From Puccinia triticina (taxonomy: Eukaryota > Basidiomycota > Pucciniomycetes > Pucciniales > Pucciniaceae): 64,000 bases of DNA. Under the pieces are notes generated by a model that worked only from the letters and a program-made list of their open reading frames with translations, searched no databases and was not told the origin of the DNA. Positions 12,055-23,471 of the stretch are shown piece after piece (positions within the stretch are counted from its first letter, which is position 1; the number at the start of each line of letters is the position of its first letter). The stretch covers positions 8,370,001-8,434,000 of the forward strand of contig NC_070561.1 of NCBI RefSeq assembly GCF_026914185.1, given 5' to 3'. The translations under genes were made by a program, and so were the position numbers.

Positions 12055-13076
12055 CGTGAGAGGAGCGCGGAAGAGGGAACAAGCAAAGGAGAGAGGGTGG
12101 ATTCGGTTTGAGGCTCTTGGGGATATTTTGATGTTGCTTGGAGGAGGCTTGCGCTGCCTGGGCCGGCAGGGCAGAAGAAGTCGAAGGGGAGGGATGAAGG
12201 GAAGGTTGCAAGTGTGCCGAGCAGCAGCCACTTCTTTTAGGCCGAGGGTGGAAGAAGTATTCTATGGATGGTGTAAACAACAAGATTCAAGAAACGAAAG
12301 AAAGGTAGTAGTACAAGGAGATCTTCTGAGTGGCGAGATACAGCTCCGGTCGGAGTCTTCCGCGGGCAACAGATGGGGTGAGTACAGATGGAGTGTATGG
12401 TGTAGTGAGGAGGCAGATGAGGCTTGGTATAGATACGGGAGGCGGCGTTTCCTTCTTCTCGGTTGAGTTCGACTCGGCGTATGTATCTTGTTGGAGATCC
12501 AGCCCGTTCAAGCCCAGGCCTGTCGCAGCATGTGTCGTCGCGCGCTCGGGATGTCTGTCCGGTGGAGCCGAGTGCCGGTGGAGCGAAAGAAGGATGCCAG
12601 CTGGTTGGGTTGATGTAGACTAGAGGGTGCTTGGCTGGAGGGGGGAGGCTGAGGATTTAAAGGGGAGTGGCAGGCAGGTAGTCAGGGCACTCTGCTAATC
12701 TCCTGCAACGACCACGAAGCTCGAAGCGGAGATCAGGCACCACTCATCACCCCGCTGGACTCCTCGGCCGCGACGATGAGAAAGTCGCTTCTTCAGCGAA
12801 CTGGACATGCATCGCCTGTTGACGGGATGAGTTGCCAAGTTGTCTGTGTTGGATGAGTGGTAACCAAGCAGCACACCACCCTAACCAATCCATCCAAGAC
12901 GATCAATCCGGCTGCTGTATCAAAACAAACATGGGCACTTGAAATCTCCGCAAGCGAATGTAGTGCCATAGAGATCATAATGTGCAAAGAAATCCCAGGT
13001 TCAATAATTATCCATCAGCCCGCACGCAAATTATGTAAAGACCACTTCCGAGCCGGATCCCTCCCCAGCACAATTT
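12055..13076. other. Upstream region of the 8.6-12.1 kb gene
   Basis: No gene supported. Long frames on either strand at 12055-12620 are shadows or 5' leader. Holds the presumed promoter of the minus-strand gene and ends at the GC-rich start of the LINE remnant. Confidence 0.4.
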
Positions 13077-13548
13077 AGGCCGGGCAGGAGCAATCCTGGT
13101 ACACCTGGTACCGCGCCGGCCGCCCGCGGGGGACGTTGCTGCCACGGGGTAAGCTGTGTGGGCATGTCCCCGCTCCGTGGGCCTCAGTGAGTGTTCCGTC
13201 CCGCGGCGAACGGGTACAAGGCGATTATTGCCGGCGACGATCAGCTTATGTGCATTTCAGGGAGATGCCCGCCGAGGTGGAAGCCTCCCGGCCGACGAGC
13301 AGTCTGCCAATTCGGCGTGGTGCACCGGCGCTGGCCGGCCATGGGAGCCCTTATAGACTAGGGGGTTTCAAAGTAGACCCGCGGGATCAAAATGGACTCC
13401 TCGCGAATCTTCAGTCAACCTCAACAAAATAAGACCGTTATTAATCCCATGCCTCCCCCCCCCCCCCCGTTCCAGATCCCCCTCCTCTTCCAACTGGCCA
13501 GGACCCGCATGATCCGACTCCGAAAGAATTACCCTTGAATATCGTGGG
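13077..13548 (+). mobile_element. Tad-like LINE remnant, 5' part (5' UTR and ORF1 start)
   Basis: A GC-rich leader (about 13077-13391) precedes an ATG at 13392 that opens a Pro-rich reading frame (MDSSRIFSQPQQNKTVINPM, then a poly-Pro stretch encoded by a C homopolymer). The frame is cut at 13548 by the LTR element; the 5 bp before the cut (GTGGG, 13544-13548) recur at 25102-25106, where ORF1 continues. A proline-rich N-terminus followed by a coiled coil and an RNA-binding region is typical of ORF1 in fungal Tad-clade non-LTR retrotransposons. The 5' end of the leader is an estimate. Confidence 0.5.
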
Positions 13549-13692
13549 TGATGGAACTCAGACGATGATATCGGGGAAAACTATGATGGTAATGGTGATG
13601 AACTTGCTCGACTGAGCCTCTGGCGGAGGAGACGTAGTCTTCTCCGCAGCAGAGAGCCGCAGCCGAGTAACCCTGTGACCCAAGTCACAACA
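13549..13692 (-). repeat. 144-bp LTR (3' LTR of the small element)
   Basis: Apparently identical to 24958-25101. On the minus strand it starts TGTTGTGACTTGGG and ends GAGTTCCATCA. Confidence 0.85.
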
Positions 13693-13701
13693 GCCCCCCC
13701 T
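13693..13701 (-). promoter_or_regulatory. Polypurine tract of the small LTR element
   Basis: The minus strand reads GAGGGGGGC directly next to the 3' LTR start, the expected position for plus-strand priming. Confidence 0.55.
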
Positions 13702-14984
13702 CGGCAAGGCTCTAAGAAACCTACCACCAAGAAAAGGCTGTGTCTACATACAAGCTGAGAAAGAGAATAGACTTAAAAAAAATTGAAAGATGAAAAAATA
13801 GAAATGAAAAACTAGAAATCTTCATCATAACAATCAAAGCTTCCGCCATCATCAAACTCTTCACAACCAGCCTCATAATTTTCAAACTCAGTGTTACCAT
13901 AATCATTGAAATCTGGATGGTCATTATCTATGTAGTTGTTCTCGGAGTTGTAGCTGTCATTGAAATTGTTGTTTTCAGAGTCATAGTTGTTGTTGACTGA
14001 GGTGGATTGATCAGAGTGGTTGGGATAGTGATGTTCAGATAGTCGGGATGAGGAATGTTGAGGAGATAAGGAAGATTCATGAGAGGCTGGGGAGATATTG
14101 TTGAGGCTGTGAGTGTGCAGGTAGGAATTACGCCAGCGGGTTTCTTGCAGGTGTTGTTCGTTCAGGTGGACATTGTTTGGATGTTGATTGCGCAGATTGA
14201 AAGCGTGCCGGCGGTTATTGTGTTGGCGGGGATCCTGTGGTTGAAAACGCTGATTCCGGTTAAATATCGGCCTCGGAGCTTCGTCTTCAGAGGCGCTGTC
14301 ATCATCGCGCAAATCATTGATTGGAGTCAGACGAAAGGATCTGTAGGGTGTATGTTGTCGAGGTGTTCTTGATAGCAAAACTTCATTTTCGTGGTCAGAG
14401 AATCGCTCCTTGGGCCGTCTCAAAACGAAGGGAGTCCGAAGCGATGGAACGAACGGACGTCTAGGAGTCATGACGGGGTCCGGCGGCGGCGCAGGTGTTA
14501 GGATCGGTCGAAAGAAAGCGGTATTGTCGGATGAAGCATGTACCGTTTGAGTAGTCAGAATAGAACCAATAACGGAGTTAGATTGGTGGCCATCTTTGCT
14601 TTCGTTGCTGTGAGAATGCGGTGGATCCACTTCAAGCTCGATGGGTGCCGCAGGTGTTGAGATAGGATAACAGCATTCAGGACCTAGTTCAACCTCTAAC
14701 TCGGGCTGATCATCCAAATCTGGCTGGTCTTGCAACTCTGATGACAGCTCAGAATCAATCAAAACATCAACATCTCCGGCTATCGAGCTCTCGTCACAGT
14801 CACTGACAACGCTTGCATCTTGCATCTCCTCCAGCAATCGATGGTCTTCTTTGCGAGGATCATTAACCGTTTGATGCCGATAACTTGATTGCAGACTAAG
14901 ACTCCGCGCAACAGTTTGGGGTTTGAGTGGTCCGTGTCGACCTTGAATACAGACTGGCCGATGACTCGCTGAACACTGCGCCGT

Positions 14985-15642
14985 TATGGACTCCTGTCGG
15001 GTCTGAGCCGTGGCAGTCGGTTGAGGGGATGGTGCTGAGTGCTGCCCTCGTCGGTGGTCCTGCGAAAATATCGGGAATAGTCGAACAGAAGTGATAGCGG
15101 TTGGGGGGGGGGATTTGTTTGAGAGGGAACGAGGGGATGGAATACCCTCGGCGGTTTGGTTGGATGGAAAAACTCAGAAAAGAAACTCAGAGGGAAGCCG
15201 GCGCGGTCGTCGGAAACTCGGATAGTGCTCAAAAGAAATAAACTCAGGAAGCTCGGGTACTCAAAACTCAAAAAAAAGGATACGGAGATGGATCGACACG
15301 ATCCGGGATCAATAAACTCTCAAAACTGTGATGATATCTTTCTGGGGGGAAGAGAGTACCATGCGGATCCTTCCTCCAAGTTCGGCTGAACTTGGATTCA
15401 GGCCGCGACATGCTGCGCGACGAGCCCTCGTGCCCGCCGCACCCGTACAACTAAGATGAGCAGGGAAGAGAGAACAACCAAAAGAGACAACAACCAACAA
15501 ACAAGGCCAAGAAAACAAACAAACCAAAAAAAACCAAACCTCCTCCAACTCAAACCTCTTGAGGATGCGGCGCCCGCCGCACGGTTGAGCCTTGAGATCT
15601 TGCCCGTGCATTTTCATCTTGAGTGCGCCCCAGAACTCCACA
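14985..15642 (-). repeat. 3' LTR of the gypsy element
   Basis: Nearly identical to 23791-24449. In element orientation it starts TGTGGAGTTCTGGGG and ends GGAGTCCATA. It contains a poly-G/C tract near 15108 and A-rich stretches near 15480-15540. Confidence 0.9.
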
Positions 15643-15656
15643 TCTTCCCCCAGTTT
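15643..15656 (-). promoter_or_regulatory. Polypurine tract of the gypsy element
   Basis: The minus strand reads AAACTGGGGGAAGA immediately before the 3' LTR, the plus-strand primer position. Confidence 0.7.
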
Positions 15657-15732
15657 GCAGTCTGTCCCTAGACTGCGCGCTGCTCTTGGATACGTGTTGC
15701 CGGACAGGAAAAAAAGAAAACCGCGATGGTAT

Positions 15733-15813
15733 GGCTCACAGAGTGGCAGGTAATGCTTTGACGACGTGTAGAGTTACCCTAGGAGGTGCACTATTGGATG
15801 GAACTTACTTTTG
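15733..15813 (-). repeat. ~80-nt internal module R1 (after integrase)
   Basis: One of five related copies within the gypsy element. In element orientation it begins AAAAGTAAGTTCCATCCA and ends CTGCCACTCTGTGAGCC. The TAA within GTAAGT is the integrase stop codon. Confidence 0.75.
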
Positions 15814-16690
15814 CTCCTCCAAAACCTCGCGCGAAAAATACTTCTTGACTTGATCGGCCGCGAAGCGCCTCTTCAGCTCGGTGCCGTCCAACTCAGCCAA
15901 AATGTAAGAGCCTCCCTCGACTTGACGGACGACACGGTAAGGCCCATTCCACCGATGGGCGAATAACTGACCCCACTGTGTTTCTAGCGACCGGTTATAC
16001 GCCATGACCATTTCCCCCGGTGCGAGAGCTCCGCGCAGCCGGCCGGAACGCTTGTTGGTCCAATATCGGACTGACTCGCGGCGTGCCTCCATCATTTTGC
16101 GATGGGCTATGCCCCGCGTCTCTTCGCTTCTCTCCAGCTGAATCGACCTAGCCGCCAGAAGATCCGAGGTTGTTCGTACCGATTCCCAGTCCACGCCGAG
16201 ATAGGACTCCATTTCCAGGTCAATGGGCAATACTGCCCGTTGTCCGAAAAGCAACTCGTATGGGGAGTACCCCGTGGTGCGCTTGGTCGAGATTCGATCC
16301 GCAAACAGTACTAACGGAAGAAACTTGCGGCAGTGCTTGCCGCTTTCACCCGCTAACTTGACTAGAGCGGCCTTTAACGGTGCGTGTCCCCGCTCGACCA
16401 TGCCCTGCCCCTCCGGGTAGTAGGGTGTGGATACTCGGTGCTGTCCTGGTAAAGCGCGCAGCATGTCCGCCAACGCACCGCCAAACTCTGAGCCGCCGTC
16501 GGTGGAATAGGATTGAGCCGGCCCATAACGCATTGTCCAATGTTCCTGGAGGAAAGAGGCTACCGCCTCGGAAGTGAGATTATTTAAGATCTTAGCCTCT
16601 ACCCAGCCAGAGAAATCGTCCCGTGCAACTATGAGATACTTAGCTCCGCCTGCCTTCAAGTGCACGGCATCCATTGCCACTCGTCCAAAC
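15805..16690 (-). pseudogene. Integrase core and C-terminal domain, cut off from pol by a solo LTR
   Basis: Catalytic D-D-E region of a retroviral-type integrase. The first Asp is in RVAMDAVHLK, the second in STDGGSEFGG, and the Glu in GQGMVERGH, followed by a basic C-terminal domain (MVMAYNRSLETQWGQLF...) and a stop at 15805. Its N-terminal HHCC zinc domain is encoded across the insertion, near 17990-18140. The junction lies just before TTVFGRVAMD, where a 1.24-kb LTR was inserted with duplication of ACCGT. The domain therefore lacks a continuous frame with pol, and its own first ATG is provided by the inserted LTR. Confidence 0.85.
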
Positions 16691-16695
16691 ACCGT

Positions 16696-17931
16696 TGTAG
16701 GACTCTTGTGGGACACTAAATGTTTATTTGGTGAAAATATCCTCTGAGGGGGAAATAAATTGCTAATAGGTTGAAAGGCTATTACAACTTACGGGTGGTT
16801 TGAAAGACCTGCCCCTCTAATGGTACTATGCAAATAACTAAGAGTCTTGTAATCAATATTTATAAAGATGTGGCTGATTCCAAGATAGATCTTACTTTTG
16901 TATAGTAATCTCTATCAGACCTGGATTCCTCAAATCACTATTCTTGCAGATCTGTTACAACTTCTGATGCTGGAGGGATAATGTAATCCAGTGGGATCAA
17001 TTATGTAAAATACAATTGTTGTTGATGTTGGGTTGTTGATGAGAAGGTTGGTAATGATCTCTTCCTTAAGCAATCTCTTGATAAGGCACTTTAATCAATA
17101 CTAGAGCTCCTGGTTGCTACTACACTACTACTACTTGTTATAATTGTTGTTGATGAAGTTGGTAATAATCTCTTCCTTAACAATCTCTTGATAAGGCACT
17201 TTAATTACTACTAGAGCTCCTGACTACTACTACTACTACTGACTCAAACTTAACACTACCACTACCACTACCACTACCACTAAAATACCACTAAACTACC
17301 ACTGTAACTAAACTAACCACTGTGACCAAACCTCTGTAGGCTGATGGGGAAAAGTCTGATGAGGGGAGAAAGGGCCTCCTTGTATATTGAAGGGTGAGGG
17401 ATTTTTGCTCCAGGGAAGCTCCTCATGAGGGATTATTGCTGCAGGGGATCTCAACTACACAGCCTCTCATGCATGTACTGCGCTGCATGTACAAACAACG
17501 AGGGGTTTATGCTGCAGGAGACACTCAACTACACAGCATCTGCATGCGTGTGCTGCACTGCCTTACAAACAATGAGGGATTTATGCTGCAGGAGACGCCT
17601 CCTGTACATCTTATCTACCTGCATATGATGTGCTTCATGTACAAACAATGAGAGATTTATGCTGCATGAGGCGCTTGAGCTACACAGCACTTTCATGCAT
17701 GTACTGCGCTGCATGATGTCATGTGTTGCTATGCAACCAAGCCATCTTTCATCCTCTTCCACACACTCTGCATCCACTGTCTAACCTGTTCCATTCCCAA
17801 TGTTGAGGGTCAAGGCCTCTCCTCCCATCTTGCTCCTTCTTCCCTTCTTCCCCCGCACTGTATTACACACTCCCTCTACTATAATACCTCTGCAATGGGC
17901 TTTTGGCATTGTCACACATATGGAACACCAC
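16696..17931 (-). mobile_element. Solo LTR inserted in integrase
   Basis: Starts TG and ends CA (TGTAGGACTC ... ACACCACA on the plus strand), flanked by a 5-bp duplication ACCGT (16691-16695; 17932-17936). Length 1,236 bp, no coding frame. On the minus strand it has a TATA-like ATATAC at about 17380 and ends GAGTCCTACA, close to the ends of the LTR copies near 995 and 2605. It contains a ~75-bp imperfect duplication (about 17030-17110 and 17145-17225) and CTA/CCA microsatellites at 17220-17290. Confidence 0.8.
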
Positions 17932-20229
17932 ACCGTGGACTCTCCTGTTGGGTACCACTGCTCCAAAGGCCGTCGGAGGCTGCGCCTCTGACAGGCGTCG
18001 CAGCTTTGACACCAGCGCGCCACGGATTGCTTCAAAGAGGGGCACCAGAAACGCTCCGAGACCCGCCTATAGGTTTCCGTCACTCCTCTATGGCCCAAAT
18101 TCTCGTGTAACTGTCGAAGAACTTCTTCCTGTTTAGCGGGAATAGTGATGACAATCCTGGGAAGCGGGCTGCCCCTCTTCATAAGCCTGCCGTTCTGAAG
18201 GAAAAAATCCGTTGATCTTCTCTTTAAGGCGCGAAATTCCTCAGCTTCCATTCCCGGAGGTTTAATCAACTTCGATAGGAACAGCTCCATTTGACGCCAA
18301 TACCCTTCTTGGTAGCCCGAGTACCCTCCTGCCTCTGCCGCGAATGAATACACCGGCCGGATCAAAGGAGATTCTTCGTCAAAATCGGATGGAGGATCTG
18401 ATTCGTCGTCTCCCCGCGGGCGGCGGGAAAGGCCATCGGGCATGGTGAAAGACTTGCCAGGACGATGTACTACCTCGAAGGAGAATAACTGAATGAACGC
18501 TACCCAGCGCGTCATTGGCGCGTTTGGTAGACTAGGGGCGTTGATCATCTGAATCAATGACTGGGCGTCTACCTGCAGTTCGAAGTACTGGCCCCACAGA
18601 ACCGTCTGGAGCTTCTTCAGGATTCTGGCTACCCCACATAGCTCCAGCTTAGACTGAGAATAGCGCGACTCTACATCGGAAAAAAGGAGGGATTCGTAGA
18701 GGGCCGGGCGATCGAGGCCATTGTCGTCAGCCTGAGTGAGAACGGCGCCAGCGGCGTGACAGCTGGAGTCAACGGCAAGCTTAAGTTTTCCGGAGTTGGG
18801 CCCGTAGTCGATTTTGACGAGCACAATATCTTTGCCCACCAGCTCCTTGAGCTCCTGAAAGGCTTCTTCGCAGTCTTCGGTCCAATCCCATTCCGAGTCC
18901 TTGCGCGTCAAACGCCTTAGGGGCAGGCAAATCTGGGACAGTGAGGGAATAAAGATCCTGACATAGACGACGACCCCGAGGAAACCTCGAACTTCGGTAG
19001 CGTTGACGGGAGTTGGCCACGATGTGATCTTGTTGACTTTACTAGCAGCCATTTTGCGGCCTGCCTTACAGACTACATGGCCTACAATCTCTAAAGCGGG
19101 TACGCAGGCAGCAAGCTTCGAAGCCGAAACCGTCAAGCCCGACTCCTCAATCCGAAACAGAATGCGCTCCAGAACTTCAGAGTACTCCCAAATGAAGCGT
19201 CGGATTCCGCAACTCCAAGATAGCGTCTCGTTGCCGTAATCGGATTTTGGGCCTTTGATACCCCCATCATCGATGAAGATGCCGGCGTGCTCAGGGATCT
19301 CATCCTGCAATATCCAAACCATTTGCGCCTGGTAGACTGCCACGGAATTCGTGGCTCCTTGAGGGAGCCGGGTCAACTGAAACCGACCTAGAGGCGTGTC
19401 GAAAGTAGTCAAAGGCCGAGAAATGGGATGTAGCGCTCGCTCGTCGTAGCCGCCCATAATATCACCAAGACCATAACACGCGCGGCCTGAGAAAGACTCC
19501 ACGAATTCCTCCGTAGCGGGCGGGACCCCTGCGTCCCGGATCGTAACTTTATTCAACGGTTGGAGATCGTGTACCACCCGAAGTTTGCCGTTTCCCTTGA
19601 GTACACAGAAGACCGGGCTCGAATAGCTCGACGTTGACTGCTCGTACAAGCCATTTCGAACTCTTTCCCGGATGATGCGGATATACTCTTCGGCCTTGGC
19701 GGCCGGAATCGGAATCTTTCTCTTCTGCCAAGGTTCGTGTTCAACGACGGGTATGATGTAGGGGAGTCCGTAGGTCTCCTTCAGCAGTCCGCGCTCATCC
19801 TCGGTGAAGGCGATGGCGAGGTTGCGTTCCGCCAGGACGTTCTTAATCAAAGACAATTCGTCCGGGTAGAGCCAACCCTCCGGGCCAAAGTTAACCACCG
19901 AAAGACGCTCCTCGGTTACTCGACCCTTGGGTACAAACGGTCCGGCTAGAGAGCGAGATAAGCCTTGATACGGTTCACGTGAAAGAGGCGGGCGGCGAAG
20001 CGGTGGGTTCAACTCCTGTGGCATAGGCTGATTCACCGGTTTGACCTTCTTGGCGACCGGTTTGTACTTGGCCGCCAACGCCAAGTAGCCGCCCTCCTTC
20101 CATGATCGCGCCAAATCCACCTGCGCGTTGTACCGGAGCCCAGAATCCATGAGAAGACGCGTCCGATGCTCCGCCCAACTCCCGAATGCCGACTTATCTG
20201 AAAAGGAGAGTCCGTCCGGGAAGTCTTTG

Positions 20230-20313
20230 CTCACGTATGTGGCACGCGGCAGGGTTTTCGACAACGGGGAAGCATCACGCCTCGGAGGCGCATATTGGTG
20301 GGAACTTACTTTC
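20230..20313 (-). repeat. ~80-nt internal module R2
   Basis: In-frame copy in pol. The coding strand begins GTGAAAGTAAGTTCCCACC and ends in TGCCACATACGTGAGC. Nearly identical to R3, separated from it by about 160 bp. Confidence 0.75.
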
Positions 20314-20470
20314 ACGCCATATGCCCTCCACGACGGACCGAACATTACAATTCCTCCTTCACATCCCATTCCAAGAGAGCATAGTTTAAGCTCGTTGCGG
20401 AGCTCCGCTCCGCACACCGCGCCTCCTGTTGCGCCAGGTCCTGCAAGGAAAGCACCAAAATCCGGGTGGT

Positions 20471-20555
20471 GGCTCACCAGAGTGGCACGCGGCAGGGTTT
20501 TCGACAACGGGGAAGCATCACGCCTCGGAGGTGCATATTGGGAGGAACTTACTTT
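20471..20555 (-). repeat. ~80-nt internal module R3
   Basis: In-frame copy in pol encoding a peptide with YAPPRRDASPLSKTLPRAT, the same as R2. Begins CAAAGTAAGTTCCTCCC on the coding strand. Confidence 0.75.
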
Positions 20556-20932
20556 GTTACTCCCAATCCTCCATGGTATCTCCGAATCCAATTTACGTGT
20601 TCGGGCCTCTGTTTCCACGGAAATTAGTTTCTCCTCTTCACGGAGGTTGTCATCAGACGAAAATAGTTTACCCTTGTCACGGAGGCCGTCATAAGACGTA
20701 ATTAGTTTAGCCTCTTCGCGGAGGAGGAGTAGTTTATTCTCTTCGCGGAGACTTTCGTAGTTTGAATCTTGGGACTTCTCCTGAAACGAGAATTGAGGAC
20801 TTGAAGAGGGTTCCCGTGATGGGGCTGAGGCCTCCTTGTGACGAATCGAGGATAGTTTATTCTCTTCTCGGAGACTTTGATCTGAGGTTGAAGGGTTGAC
20901 GGTACTGGAAAAGAAGGAGGGCGAACAGGGGC

Positions 20933-21008
20933 GGCTCACAGCGTGGCATGTAATGTTTTCGACACGCGTAGAGATGCCCGGAGGTGCACAATGGATGGGA
21001 CTTACTTC
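20933..21008 (-). repeat. ~80-nt internal module R4 (start of pol)
   Basis: In-frame copy encoding VSPIHCAPPGISTRVENIT. It is closest in sequence to R5, upstream of gag. Begins CAGAAGTAAGTCCCATCC on the coding strand. Confidence 0.75.
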
Positions 21009-21280
21009 TGTCCCGCTAATGCCCCACGGAATACCCTTTTTCTCCTCTCCCGCACCTCTCCTAATGTACAATTGAGACTTGAAACTGGGATGAAACTGAG
21101 AACCGATCTTCTTTTTGCTGTTTTTGATTATCTGTGAATGTTTTTCGGGTTTGATGATTTGGTGACTGAAAGAAGAAGTGAAAAGAAAACCGGGACAATG
21201 ATACTCTGAGAGATGAGTCGATTCGACGGCGAGAGTTCGAGCATCTAGATTAAAACTGCCGTGTACCGAACCGACTGCGC

Positions 21281-22207
21281 TCATAAAAAAGGACGATCCT
21301 CCGAAGAATCGTCGGGGAGCCGCGCCACATGAGTGAGCACCGCCTTACGACCCTGACCTGGAAAATCACGCTCCCATCGACCTGAACCAGTCGAACACAA
21401 GGAGACCTCGATGTTTCTTCCAGTAGCGTCCGGTATGATAAGCTTCTCGCCTGATTGGGGTGAGAACGCCAATGTAGCAGCAACATCCATTAAGAAAGGC
21501 CGACCTAAGATCAGCGGCCCGTCCATCTTTGTGATCCAAAAGTGACACGTCTTCACCAACGATTTGCCGATCCGGACCTGCACGTCTTCGGCTACACCCA
21601 TCAATTCACAGGCCTGGTTGTTAATACCGTAGACCGCCGATGCAAAGTTAACGCGAGGACTCAGATTAAACTTGTTGGCCATGGCGTCCGAAATCAGATT
21701 CAATTGAGAGCCCGAGTCGATAAGGGGAGACGCTGAAGTCTCGTCGTCCCCAATGAGACACGGCAAATATCCCAGAGGGCAGGAGTAAAGGTTTGGGTCG
21801 GTTCCCAGATCCCTGTCAGAGACCTCAGCCAACGTGCCGGAGTTCACCTTCAGCTCTTCGGTTCCAACTTCCACGCGCCGTCTAGATACCCATTTCTTCA
21901 TGCCTTCGGCTATAGAGGGAGAGATCGCCATGAGTTCCGATACCGTGATGTCGGGCACCTTCAACACGGCGATCTTTCGCAATACGCCGTCAACCGCATT
22001 CGGGTGTTCGCGCGAGACCTCTCTTTCAAAGCGCACTTTCGGACCAGCAGCCTTTGTAGGCGTAGGCGGAGTCGTAGGGCGATCGGGAGACAGCTCGTGC
22101 GTTGGGTCGCCTCCAGGACTGCGCTCGAAAAGCTCCGCCTCCTCATCCATCGCACTTCTGTCCTCGGGAACAGGCGGGGTTGGTGCTCGGCGGATAGGGC
22201 GCTTCAC
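21281..22207 (-). CDS. gypsy aspartic protease
   Basis: Retropepsin-like frame with the active-site motif PLIDSGSQLNLIS and downstream flap-like and PLILGRPFL segments typical of Ty3/gypsy proteases. The frame is open upstream to the gag stop (22353), although the first start-like codon is GTG at 22207, so expression by frameshift from gag is more likely than independent initiation. It ends in TTATGA, overlapping the pol ATG. Confidence 0.8.
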   Translation of the reverse strand: MKRPIRRAPTPPVPEDRSAMDEEAELFERSPGGDPTHELSPDRPTTPPTPTKAAGPKVRFEREVSREHPNAVDGVLRKIAVLKVPDITVSELMAISPSIAEGMKKWVSRRRVEVGTEELKVNSGTLAEVSDRDLGTDPNLYSCPLGYLPCLIGDDETSASPLIDSGSQLNLISDAMANKFNLSPRVNFASAVYGINNQACELMGVAEDVQVRIGKSLVKTCHFWITKMDGPLILGRPFLMDVAATLAFSPQSGEKLIIPDATGRNIEVSLCSTGSGRWERDFPGQGRKAVLTHVARLPDDSSEDRPFL

Positions 22208-22352
22208 GGCACTGAGAGGGACGGCTGGGGCCTTATAAGGCTTCGAGTCTTCATGCCGCTTCCTTCCCGCCGGGTCGGCCTCATAAACTCCTGAGAATAA
22301 CTGAGACGATACTGCTGGCGGGTACCAAGGTTGAAGAGAACCACAACCAACT

Positions 22353-23438
22353 TTAAATCCTGCAACGGGCTCCGTCGTCCTGACTTGCGGCAGCTCGAGT
22401 AGGTTGGAACGACGCTACCACGTGGCGAATCGGCCTGGTAGAGTCCCAAGGTATCAACGCTCCGTTCGGCAAGAAAAAATTCGTGCCCTTCTGCTCTACG
22501 AGGTTGTCGTCCTTATCCTTCTGAAGCTCGAAACAACGCGCGGTCCCGTGTCCCTCCCGGTGACAGTAAAAGCACACCATCGGACTCCTCGGATTCTGCG
22601 ACTGTGATGGTTTGGCGGGTACCGAGGCTAGCTTCTGGTCGAGCTTCTGTTCAAACGCCTCAAACATTTTTGACAGCTCGTCCATAGTTGGGGCGGGCTT
22701 TGGTGGGGCCGCTACCGCCTTCGGGCGCTTCTCCTCTCCCATCCTCTGCATGATCCCATTCGCCTCGGCCAAGGTCGCGGGTGCCACTGGTTTCGACGCC
22801 TTCGAATCCTCAAAAATCAGTGCTGTCTGCCTTCTCATTACTTCGGTGATTGCCGCCTTGAGAACCTCGAACTTCGGTAACTTAAAGCGGTTGTCGGCTG
22901 TCGTGATCATCGTGTTGTCTTTAAGAAGCTGATCTCGGATTCGATCCTGAACGGCTAACGAGAACGACTGATAGTAGTCGTTACGAATCTCCTCCACGGA
23001 CTCGATATGATCCTTGGCGAGAAGATAGGCTTGGATGGGCTCCCAATGCTTCCTAAAGGCCTGATAGTCCTCAACAGAGGAAACTCCTCCGCGCGCAACC
23101 CATCCCTCCGTCAAAACTTTGATGTCACGCGCCGTAAATTTCGCCGAGTCGATCTCTCCCCAGTACGACAGCATCGATGCCTTCAGCTTAGGCCAGTTCG
23201 GCGGCTCGTAGCCTTCCAGGGTCTCCAGAACGTCGAGGAGAGAGTCGTCCACAAAGAAAAACAGCTGCTCGGCCATATCTTGCCCGGACGCCTTGTCCAG
23301 CCGCGCGGCAACTTGATACTGGTGTAGAAAGCGTTCGACGTTCGTCCCATCAAACTTCAGGCTCTTCCCGTGCGGTGGTTTGATCTTCACGGCTTCCACG
23401 GCGGCAGGTTCGGCCATCTTGCTCTTGAAAATCTTCAC
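22353..23438 (-). CDS. gypsy Gag with zinc knuckle
   Basis: A 361-residue frame from ATG (MKIFKSKMAEPAAVEAVKI). Residues about 25-200 resemble a gag capsid region (FLHQYQVAARLDKASGQ, then YWGEIDSAKFTARDIKVL). A coiled region follows (MDELSKMFEAFEQKLDQKL). One CX2CX4HX4C zinc knuckle, CFYCHREGHGTARC, lies near residue 293. It binds element RNA and forms particles. Stop TAA at 22353-22355; the protease frame is reached by a +1 shift around GGATTTAAA. Confidence 0.85.
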   Translation of the reverse strand: MKIFKSKMAEPAAVEAVKIKPPHGKSLKFDGTNVERFLHQYQVAARLDKASGQDMAEQLFFFVDDSLLDVLETLEGYEPPNWPKLKASMLSYWGEIDSAKFTARDIKVLTEGWVARGGVSSVEDYQAFRKHWEPIQAYLLAKDHIESVEEIRNDYYQSFSLAVQDRIRDQLLKDNTMITTADNRFKLPKFEVLKAAITEVMRRQTALIFEDSKASKPVAPATLAEANGIMQRMGEEKRPKAVAAPPKPAPTMDELSKMFEAFEQKLDQKLASVPAKPSQSQNPRSPMVCFYCHREGHGTARCFELQKDKDDNLVEQKGTNFFLPNGALIPWDSTRPIRHVVASFQPTRAAASQDDGARCRI

Positions 23439-23471
23439 GCTGACCTAACAGGGAAGGCGGAATGACGGGAA

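Larger units (their letters stand above)
17932..21284 (-). pseudogene. gypsy pol: reverse transcriptase, RNase H, start of integrase
   Basis: A long frame from ATG at 21284 that overlaps the protease stop by the tetranucleotide ATGA. It has an N-terminal region with LREE(N)KL repeats and three in-frame copies of the ~80-nt module (20230-21008). The RT domain carries LPQGATNS and FIDDGG, the latter replacing the usual Y(V/M)DD. RNase H follows (KLAVDSSCHAAGAVL), then the integrase zinc domain (LHENLGHRG, then WCQSCDACQ). The frame is broken by the solo LTR at 17931, and residues beyond that point are LTR-encoded. Reverse transcription domains look intact; integrase is split. Confidence 0.85.

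Noticed and set aside
11366..12283. Long Pro/Arg/Ala-rich frame in a second minus-strand phase
   Set aside because: Overlaps exon 1 of the hypothetical protein at 8614-12054; high GC keeps alternative phases open.
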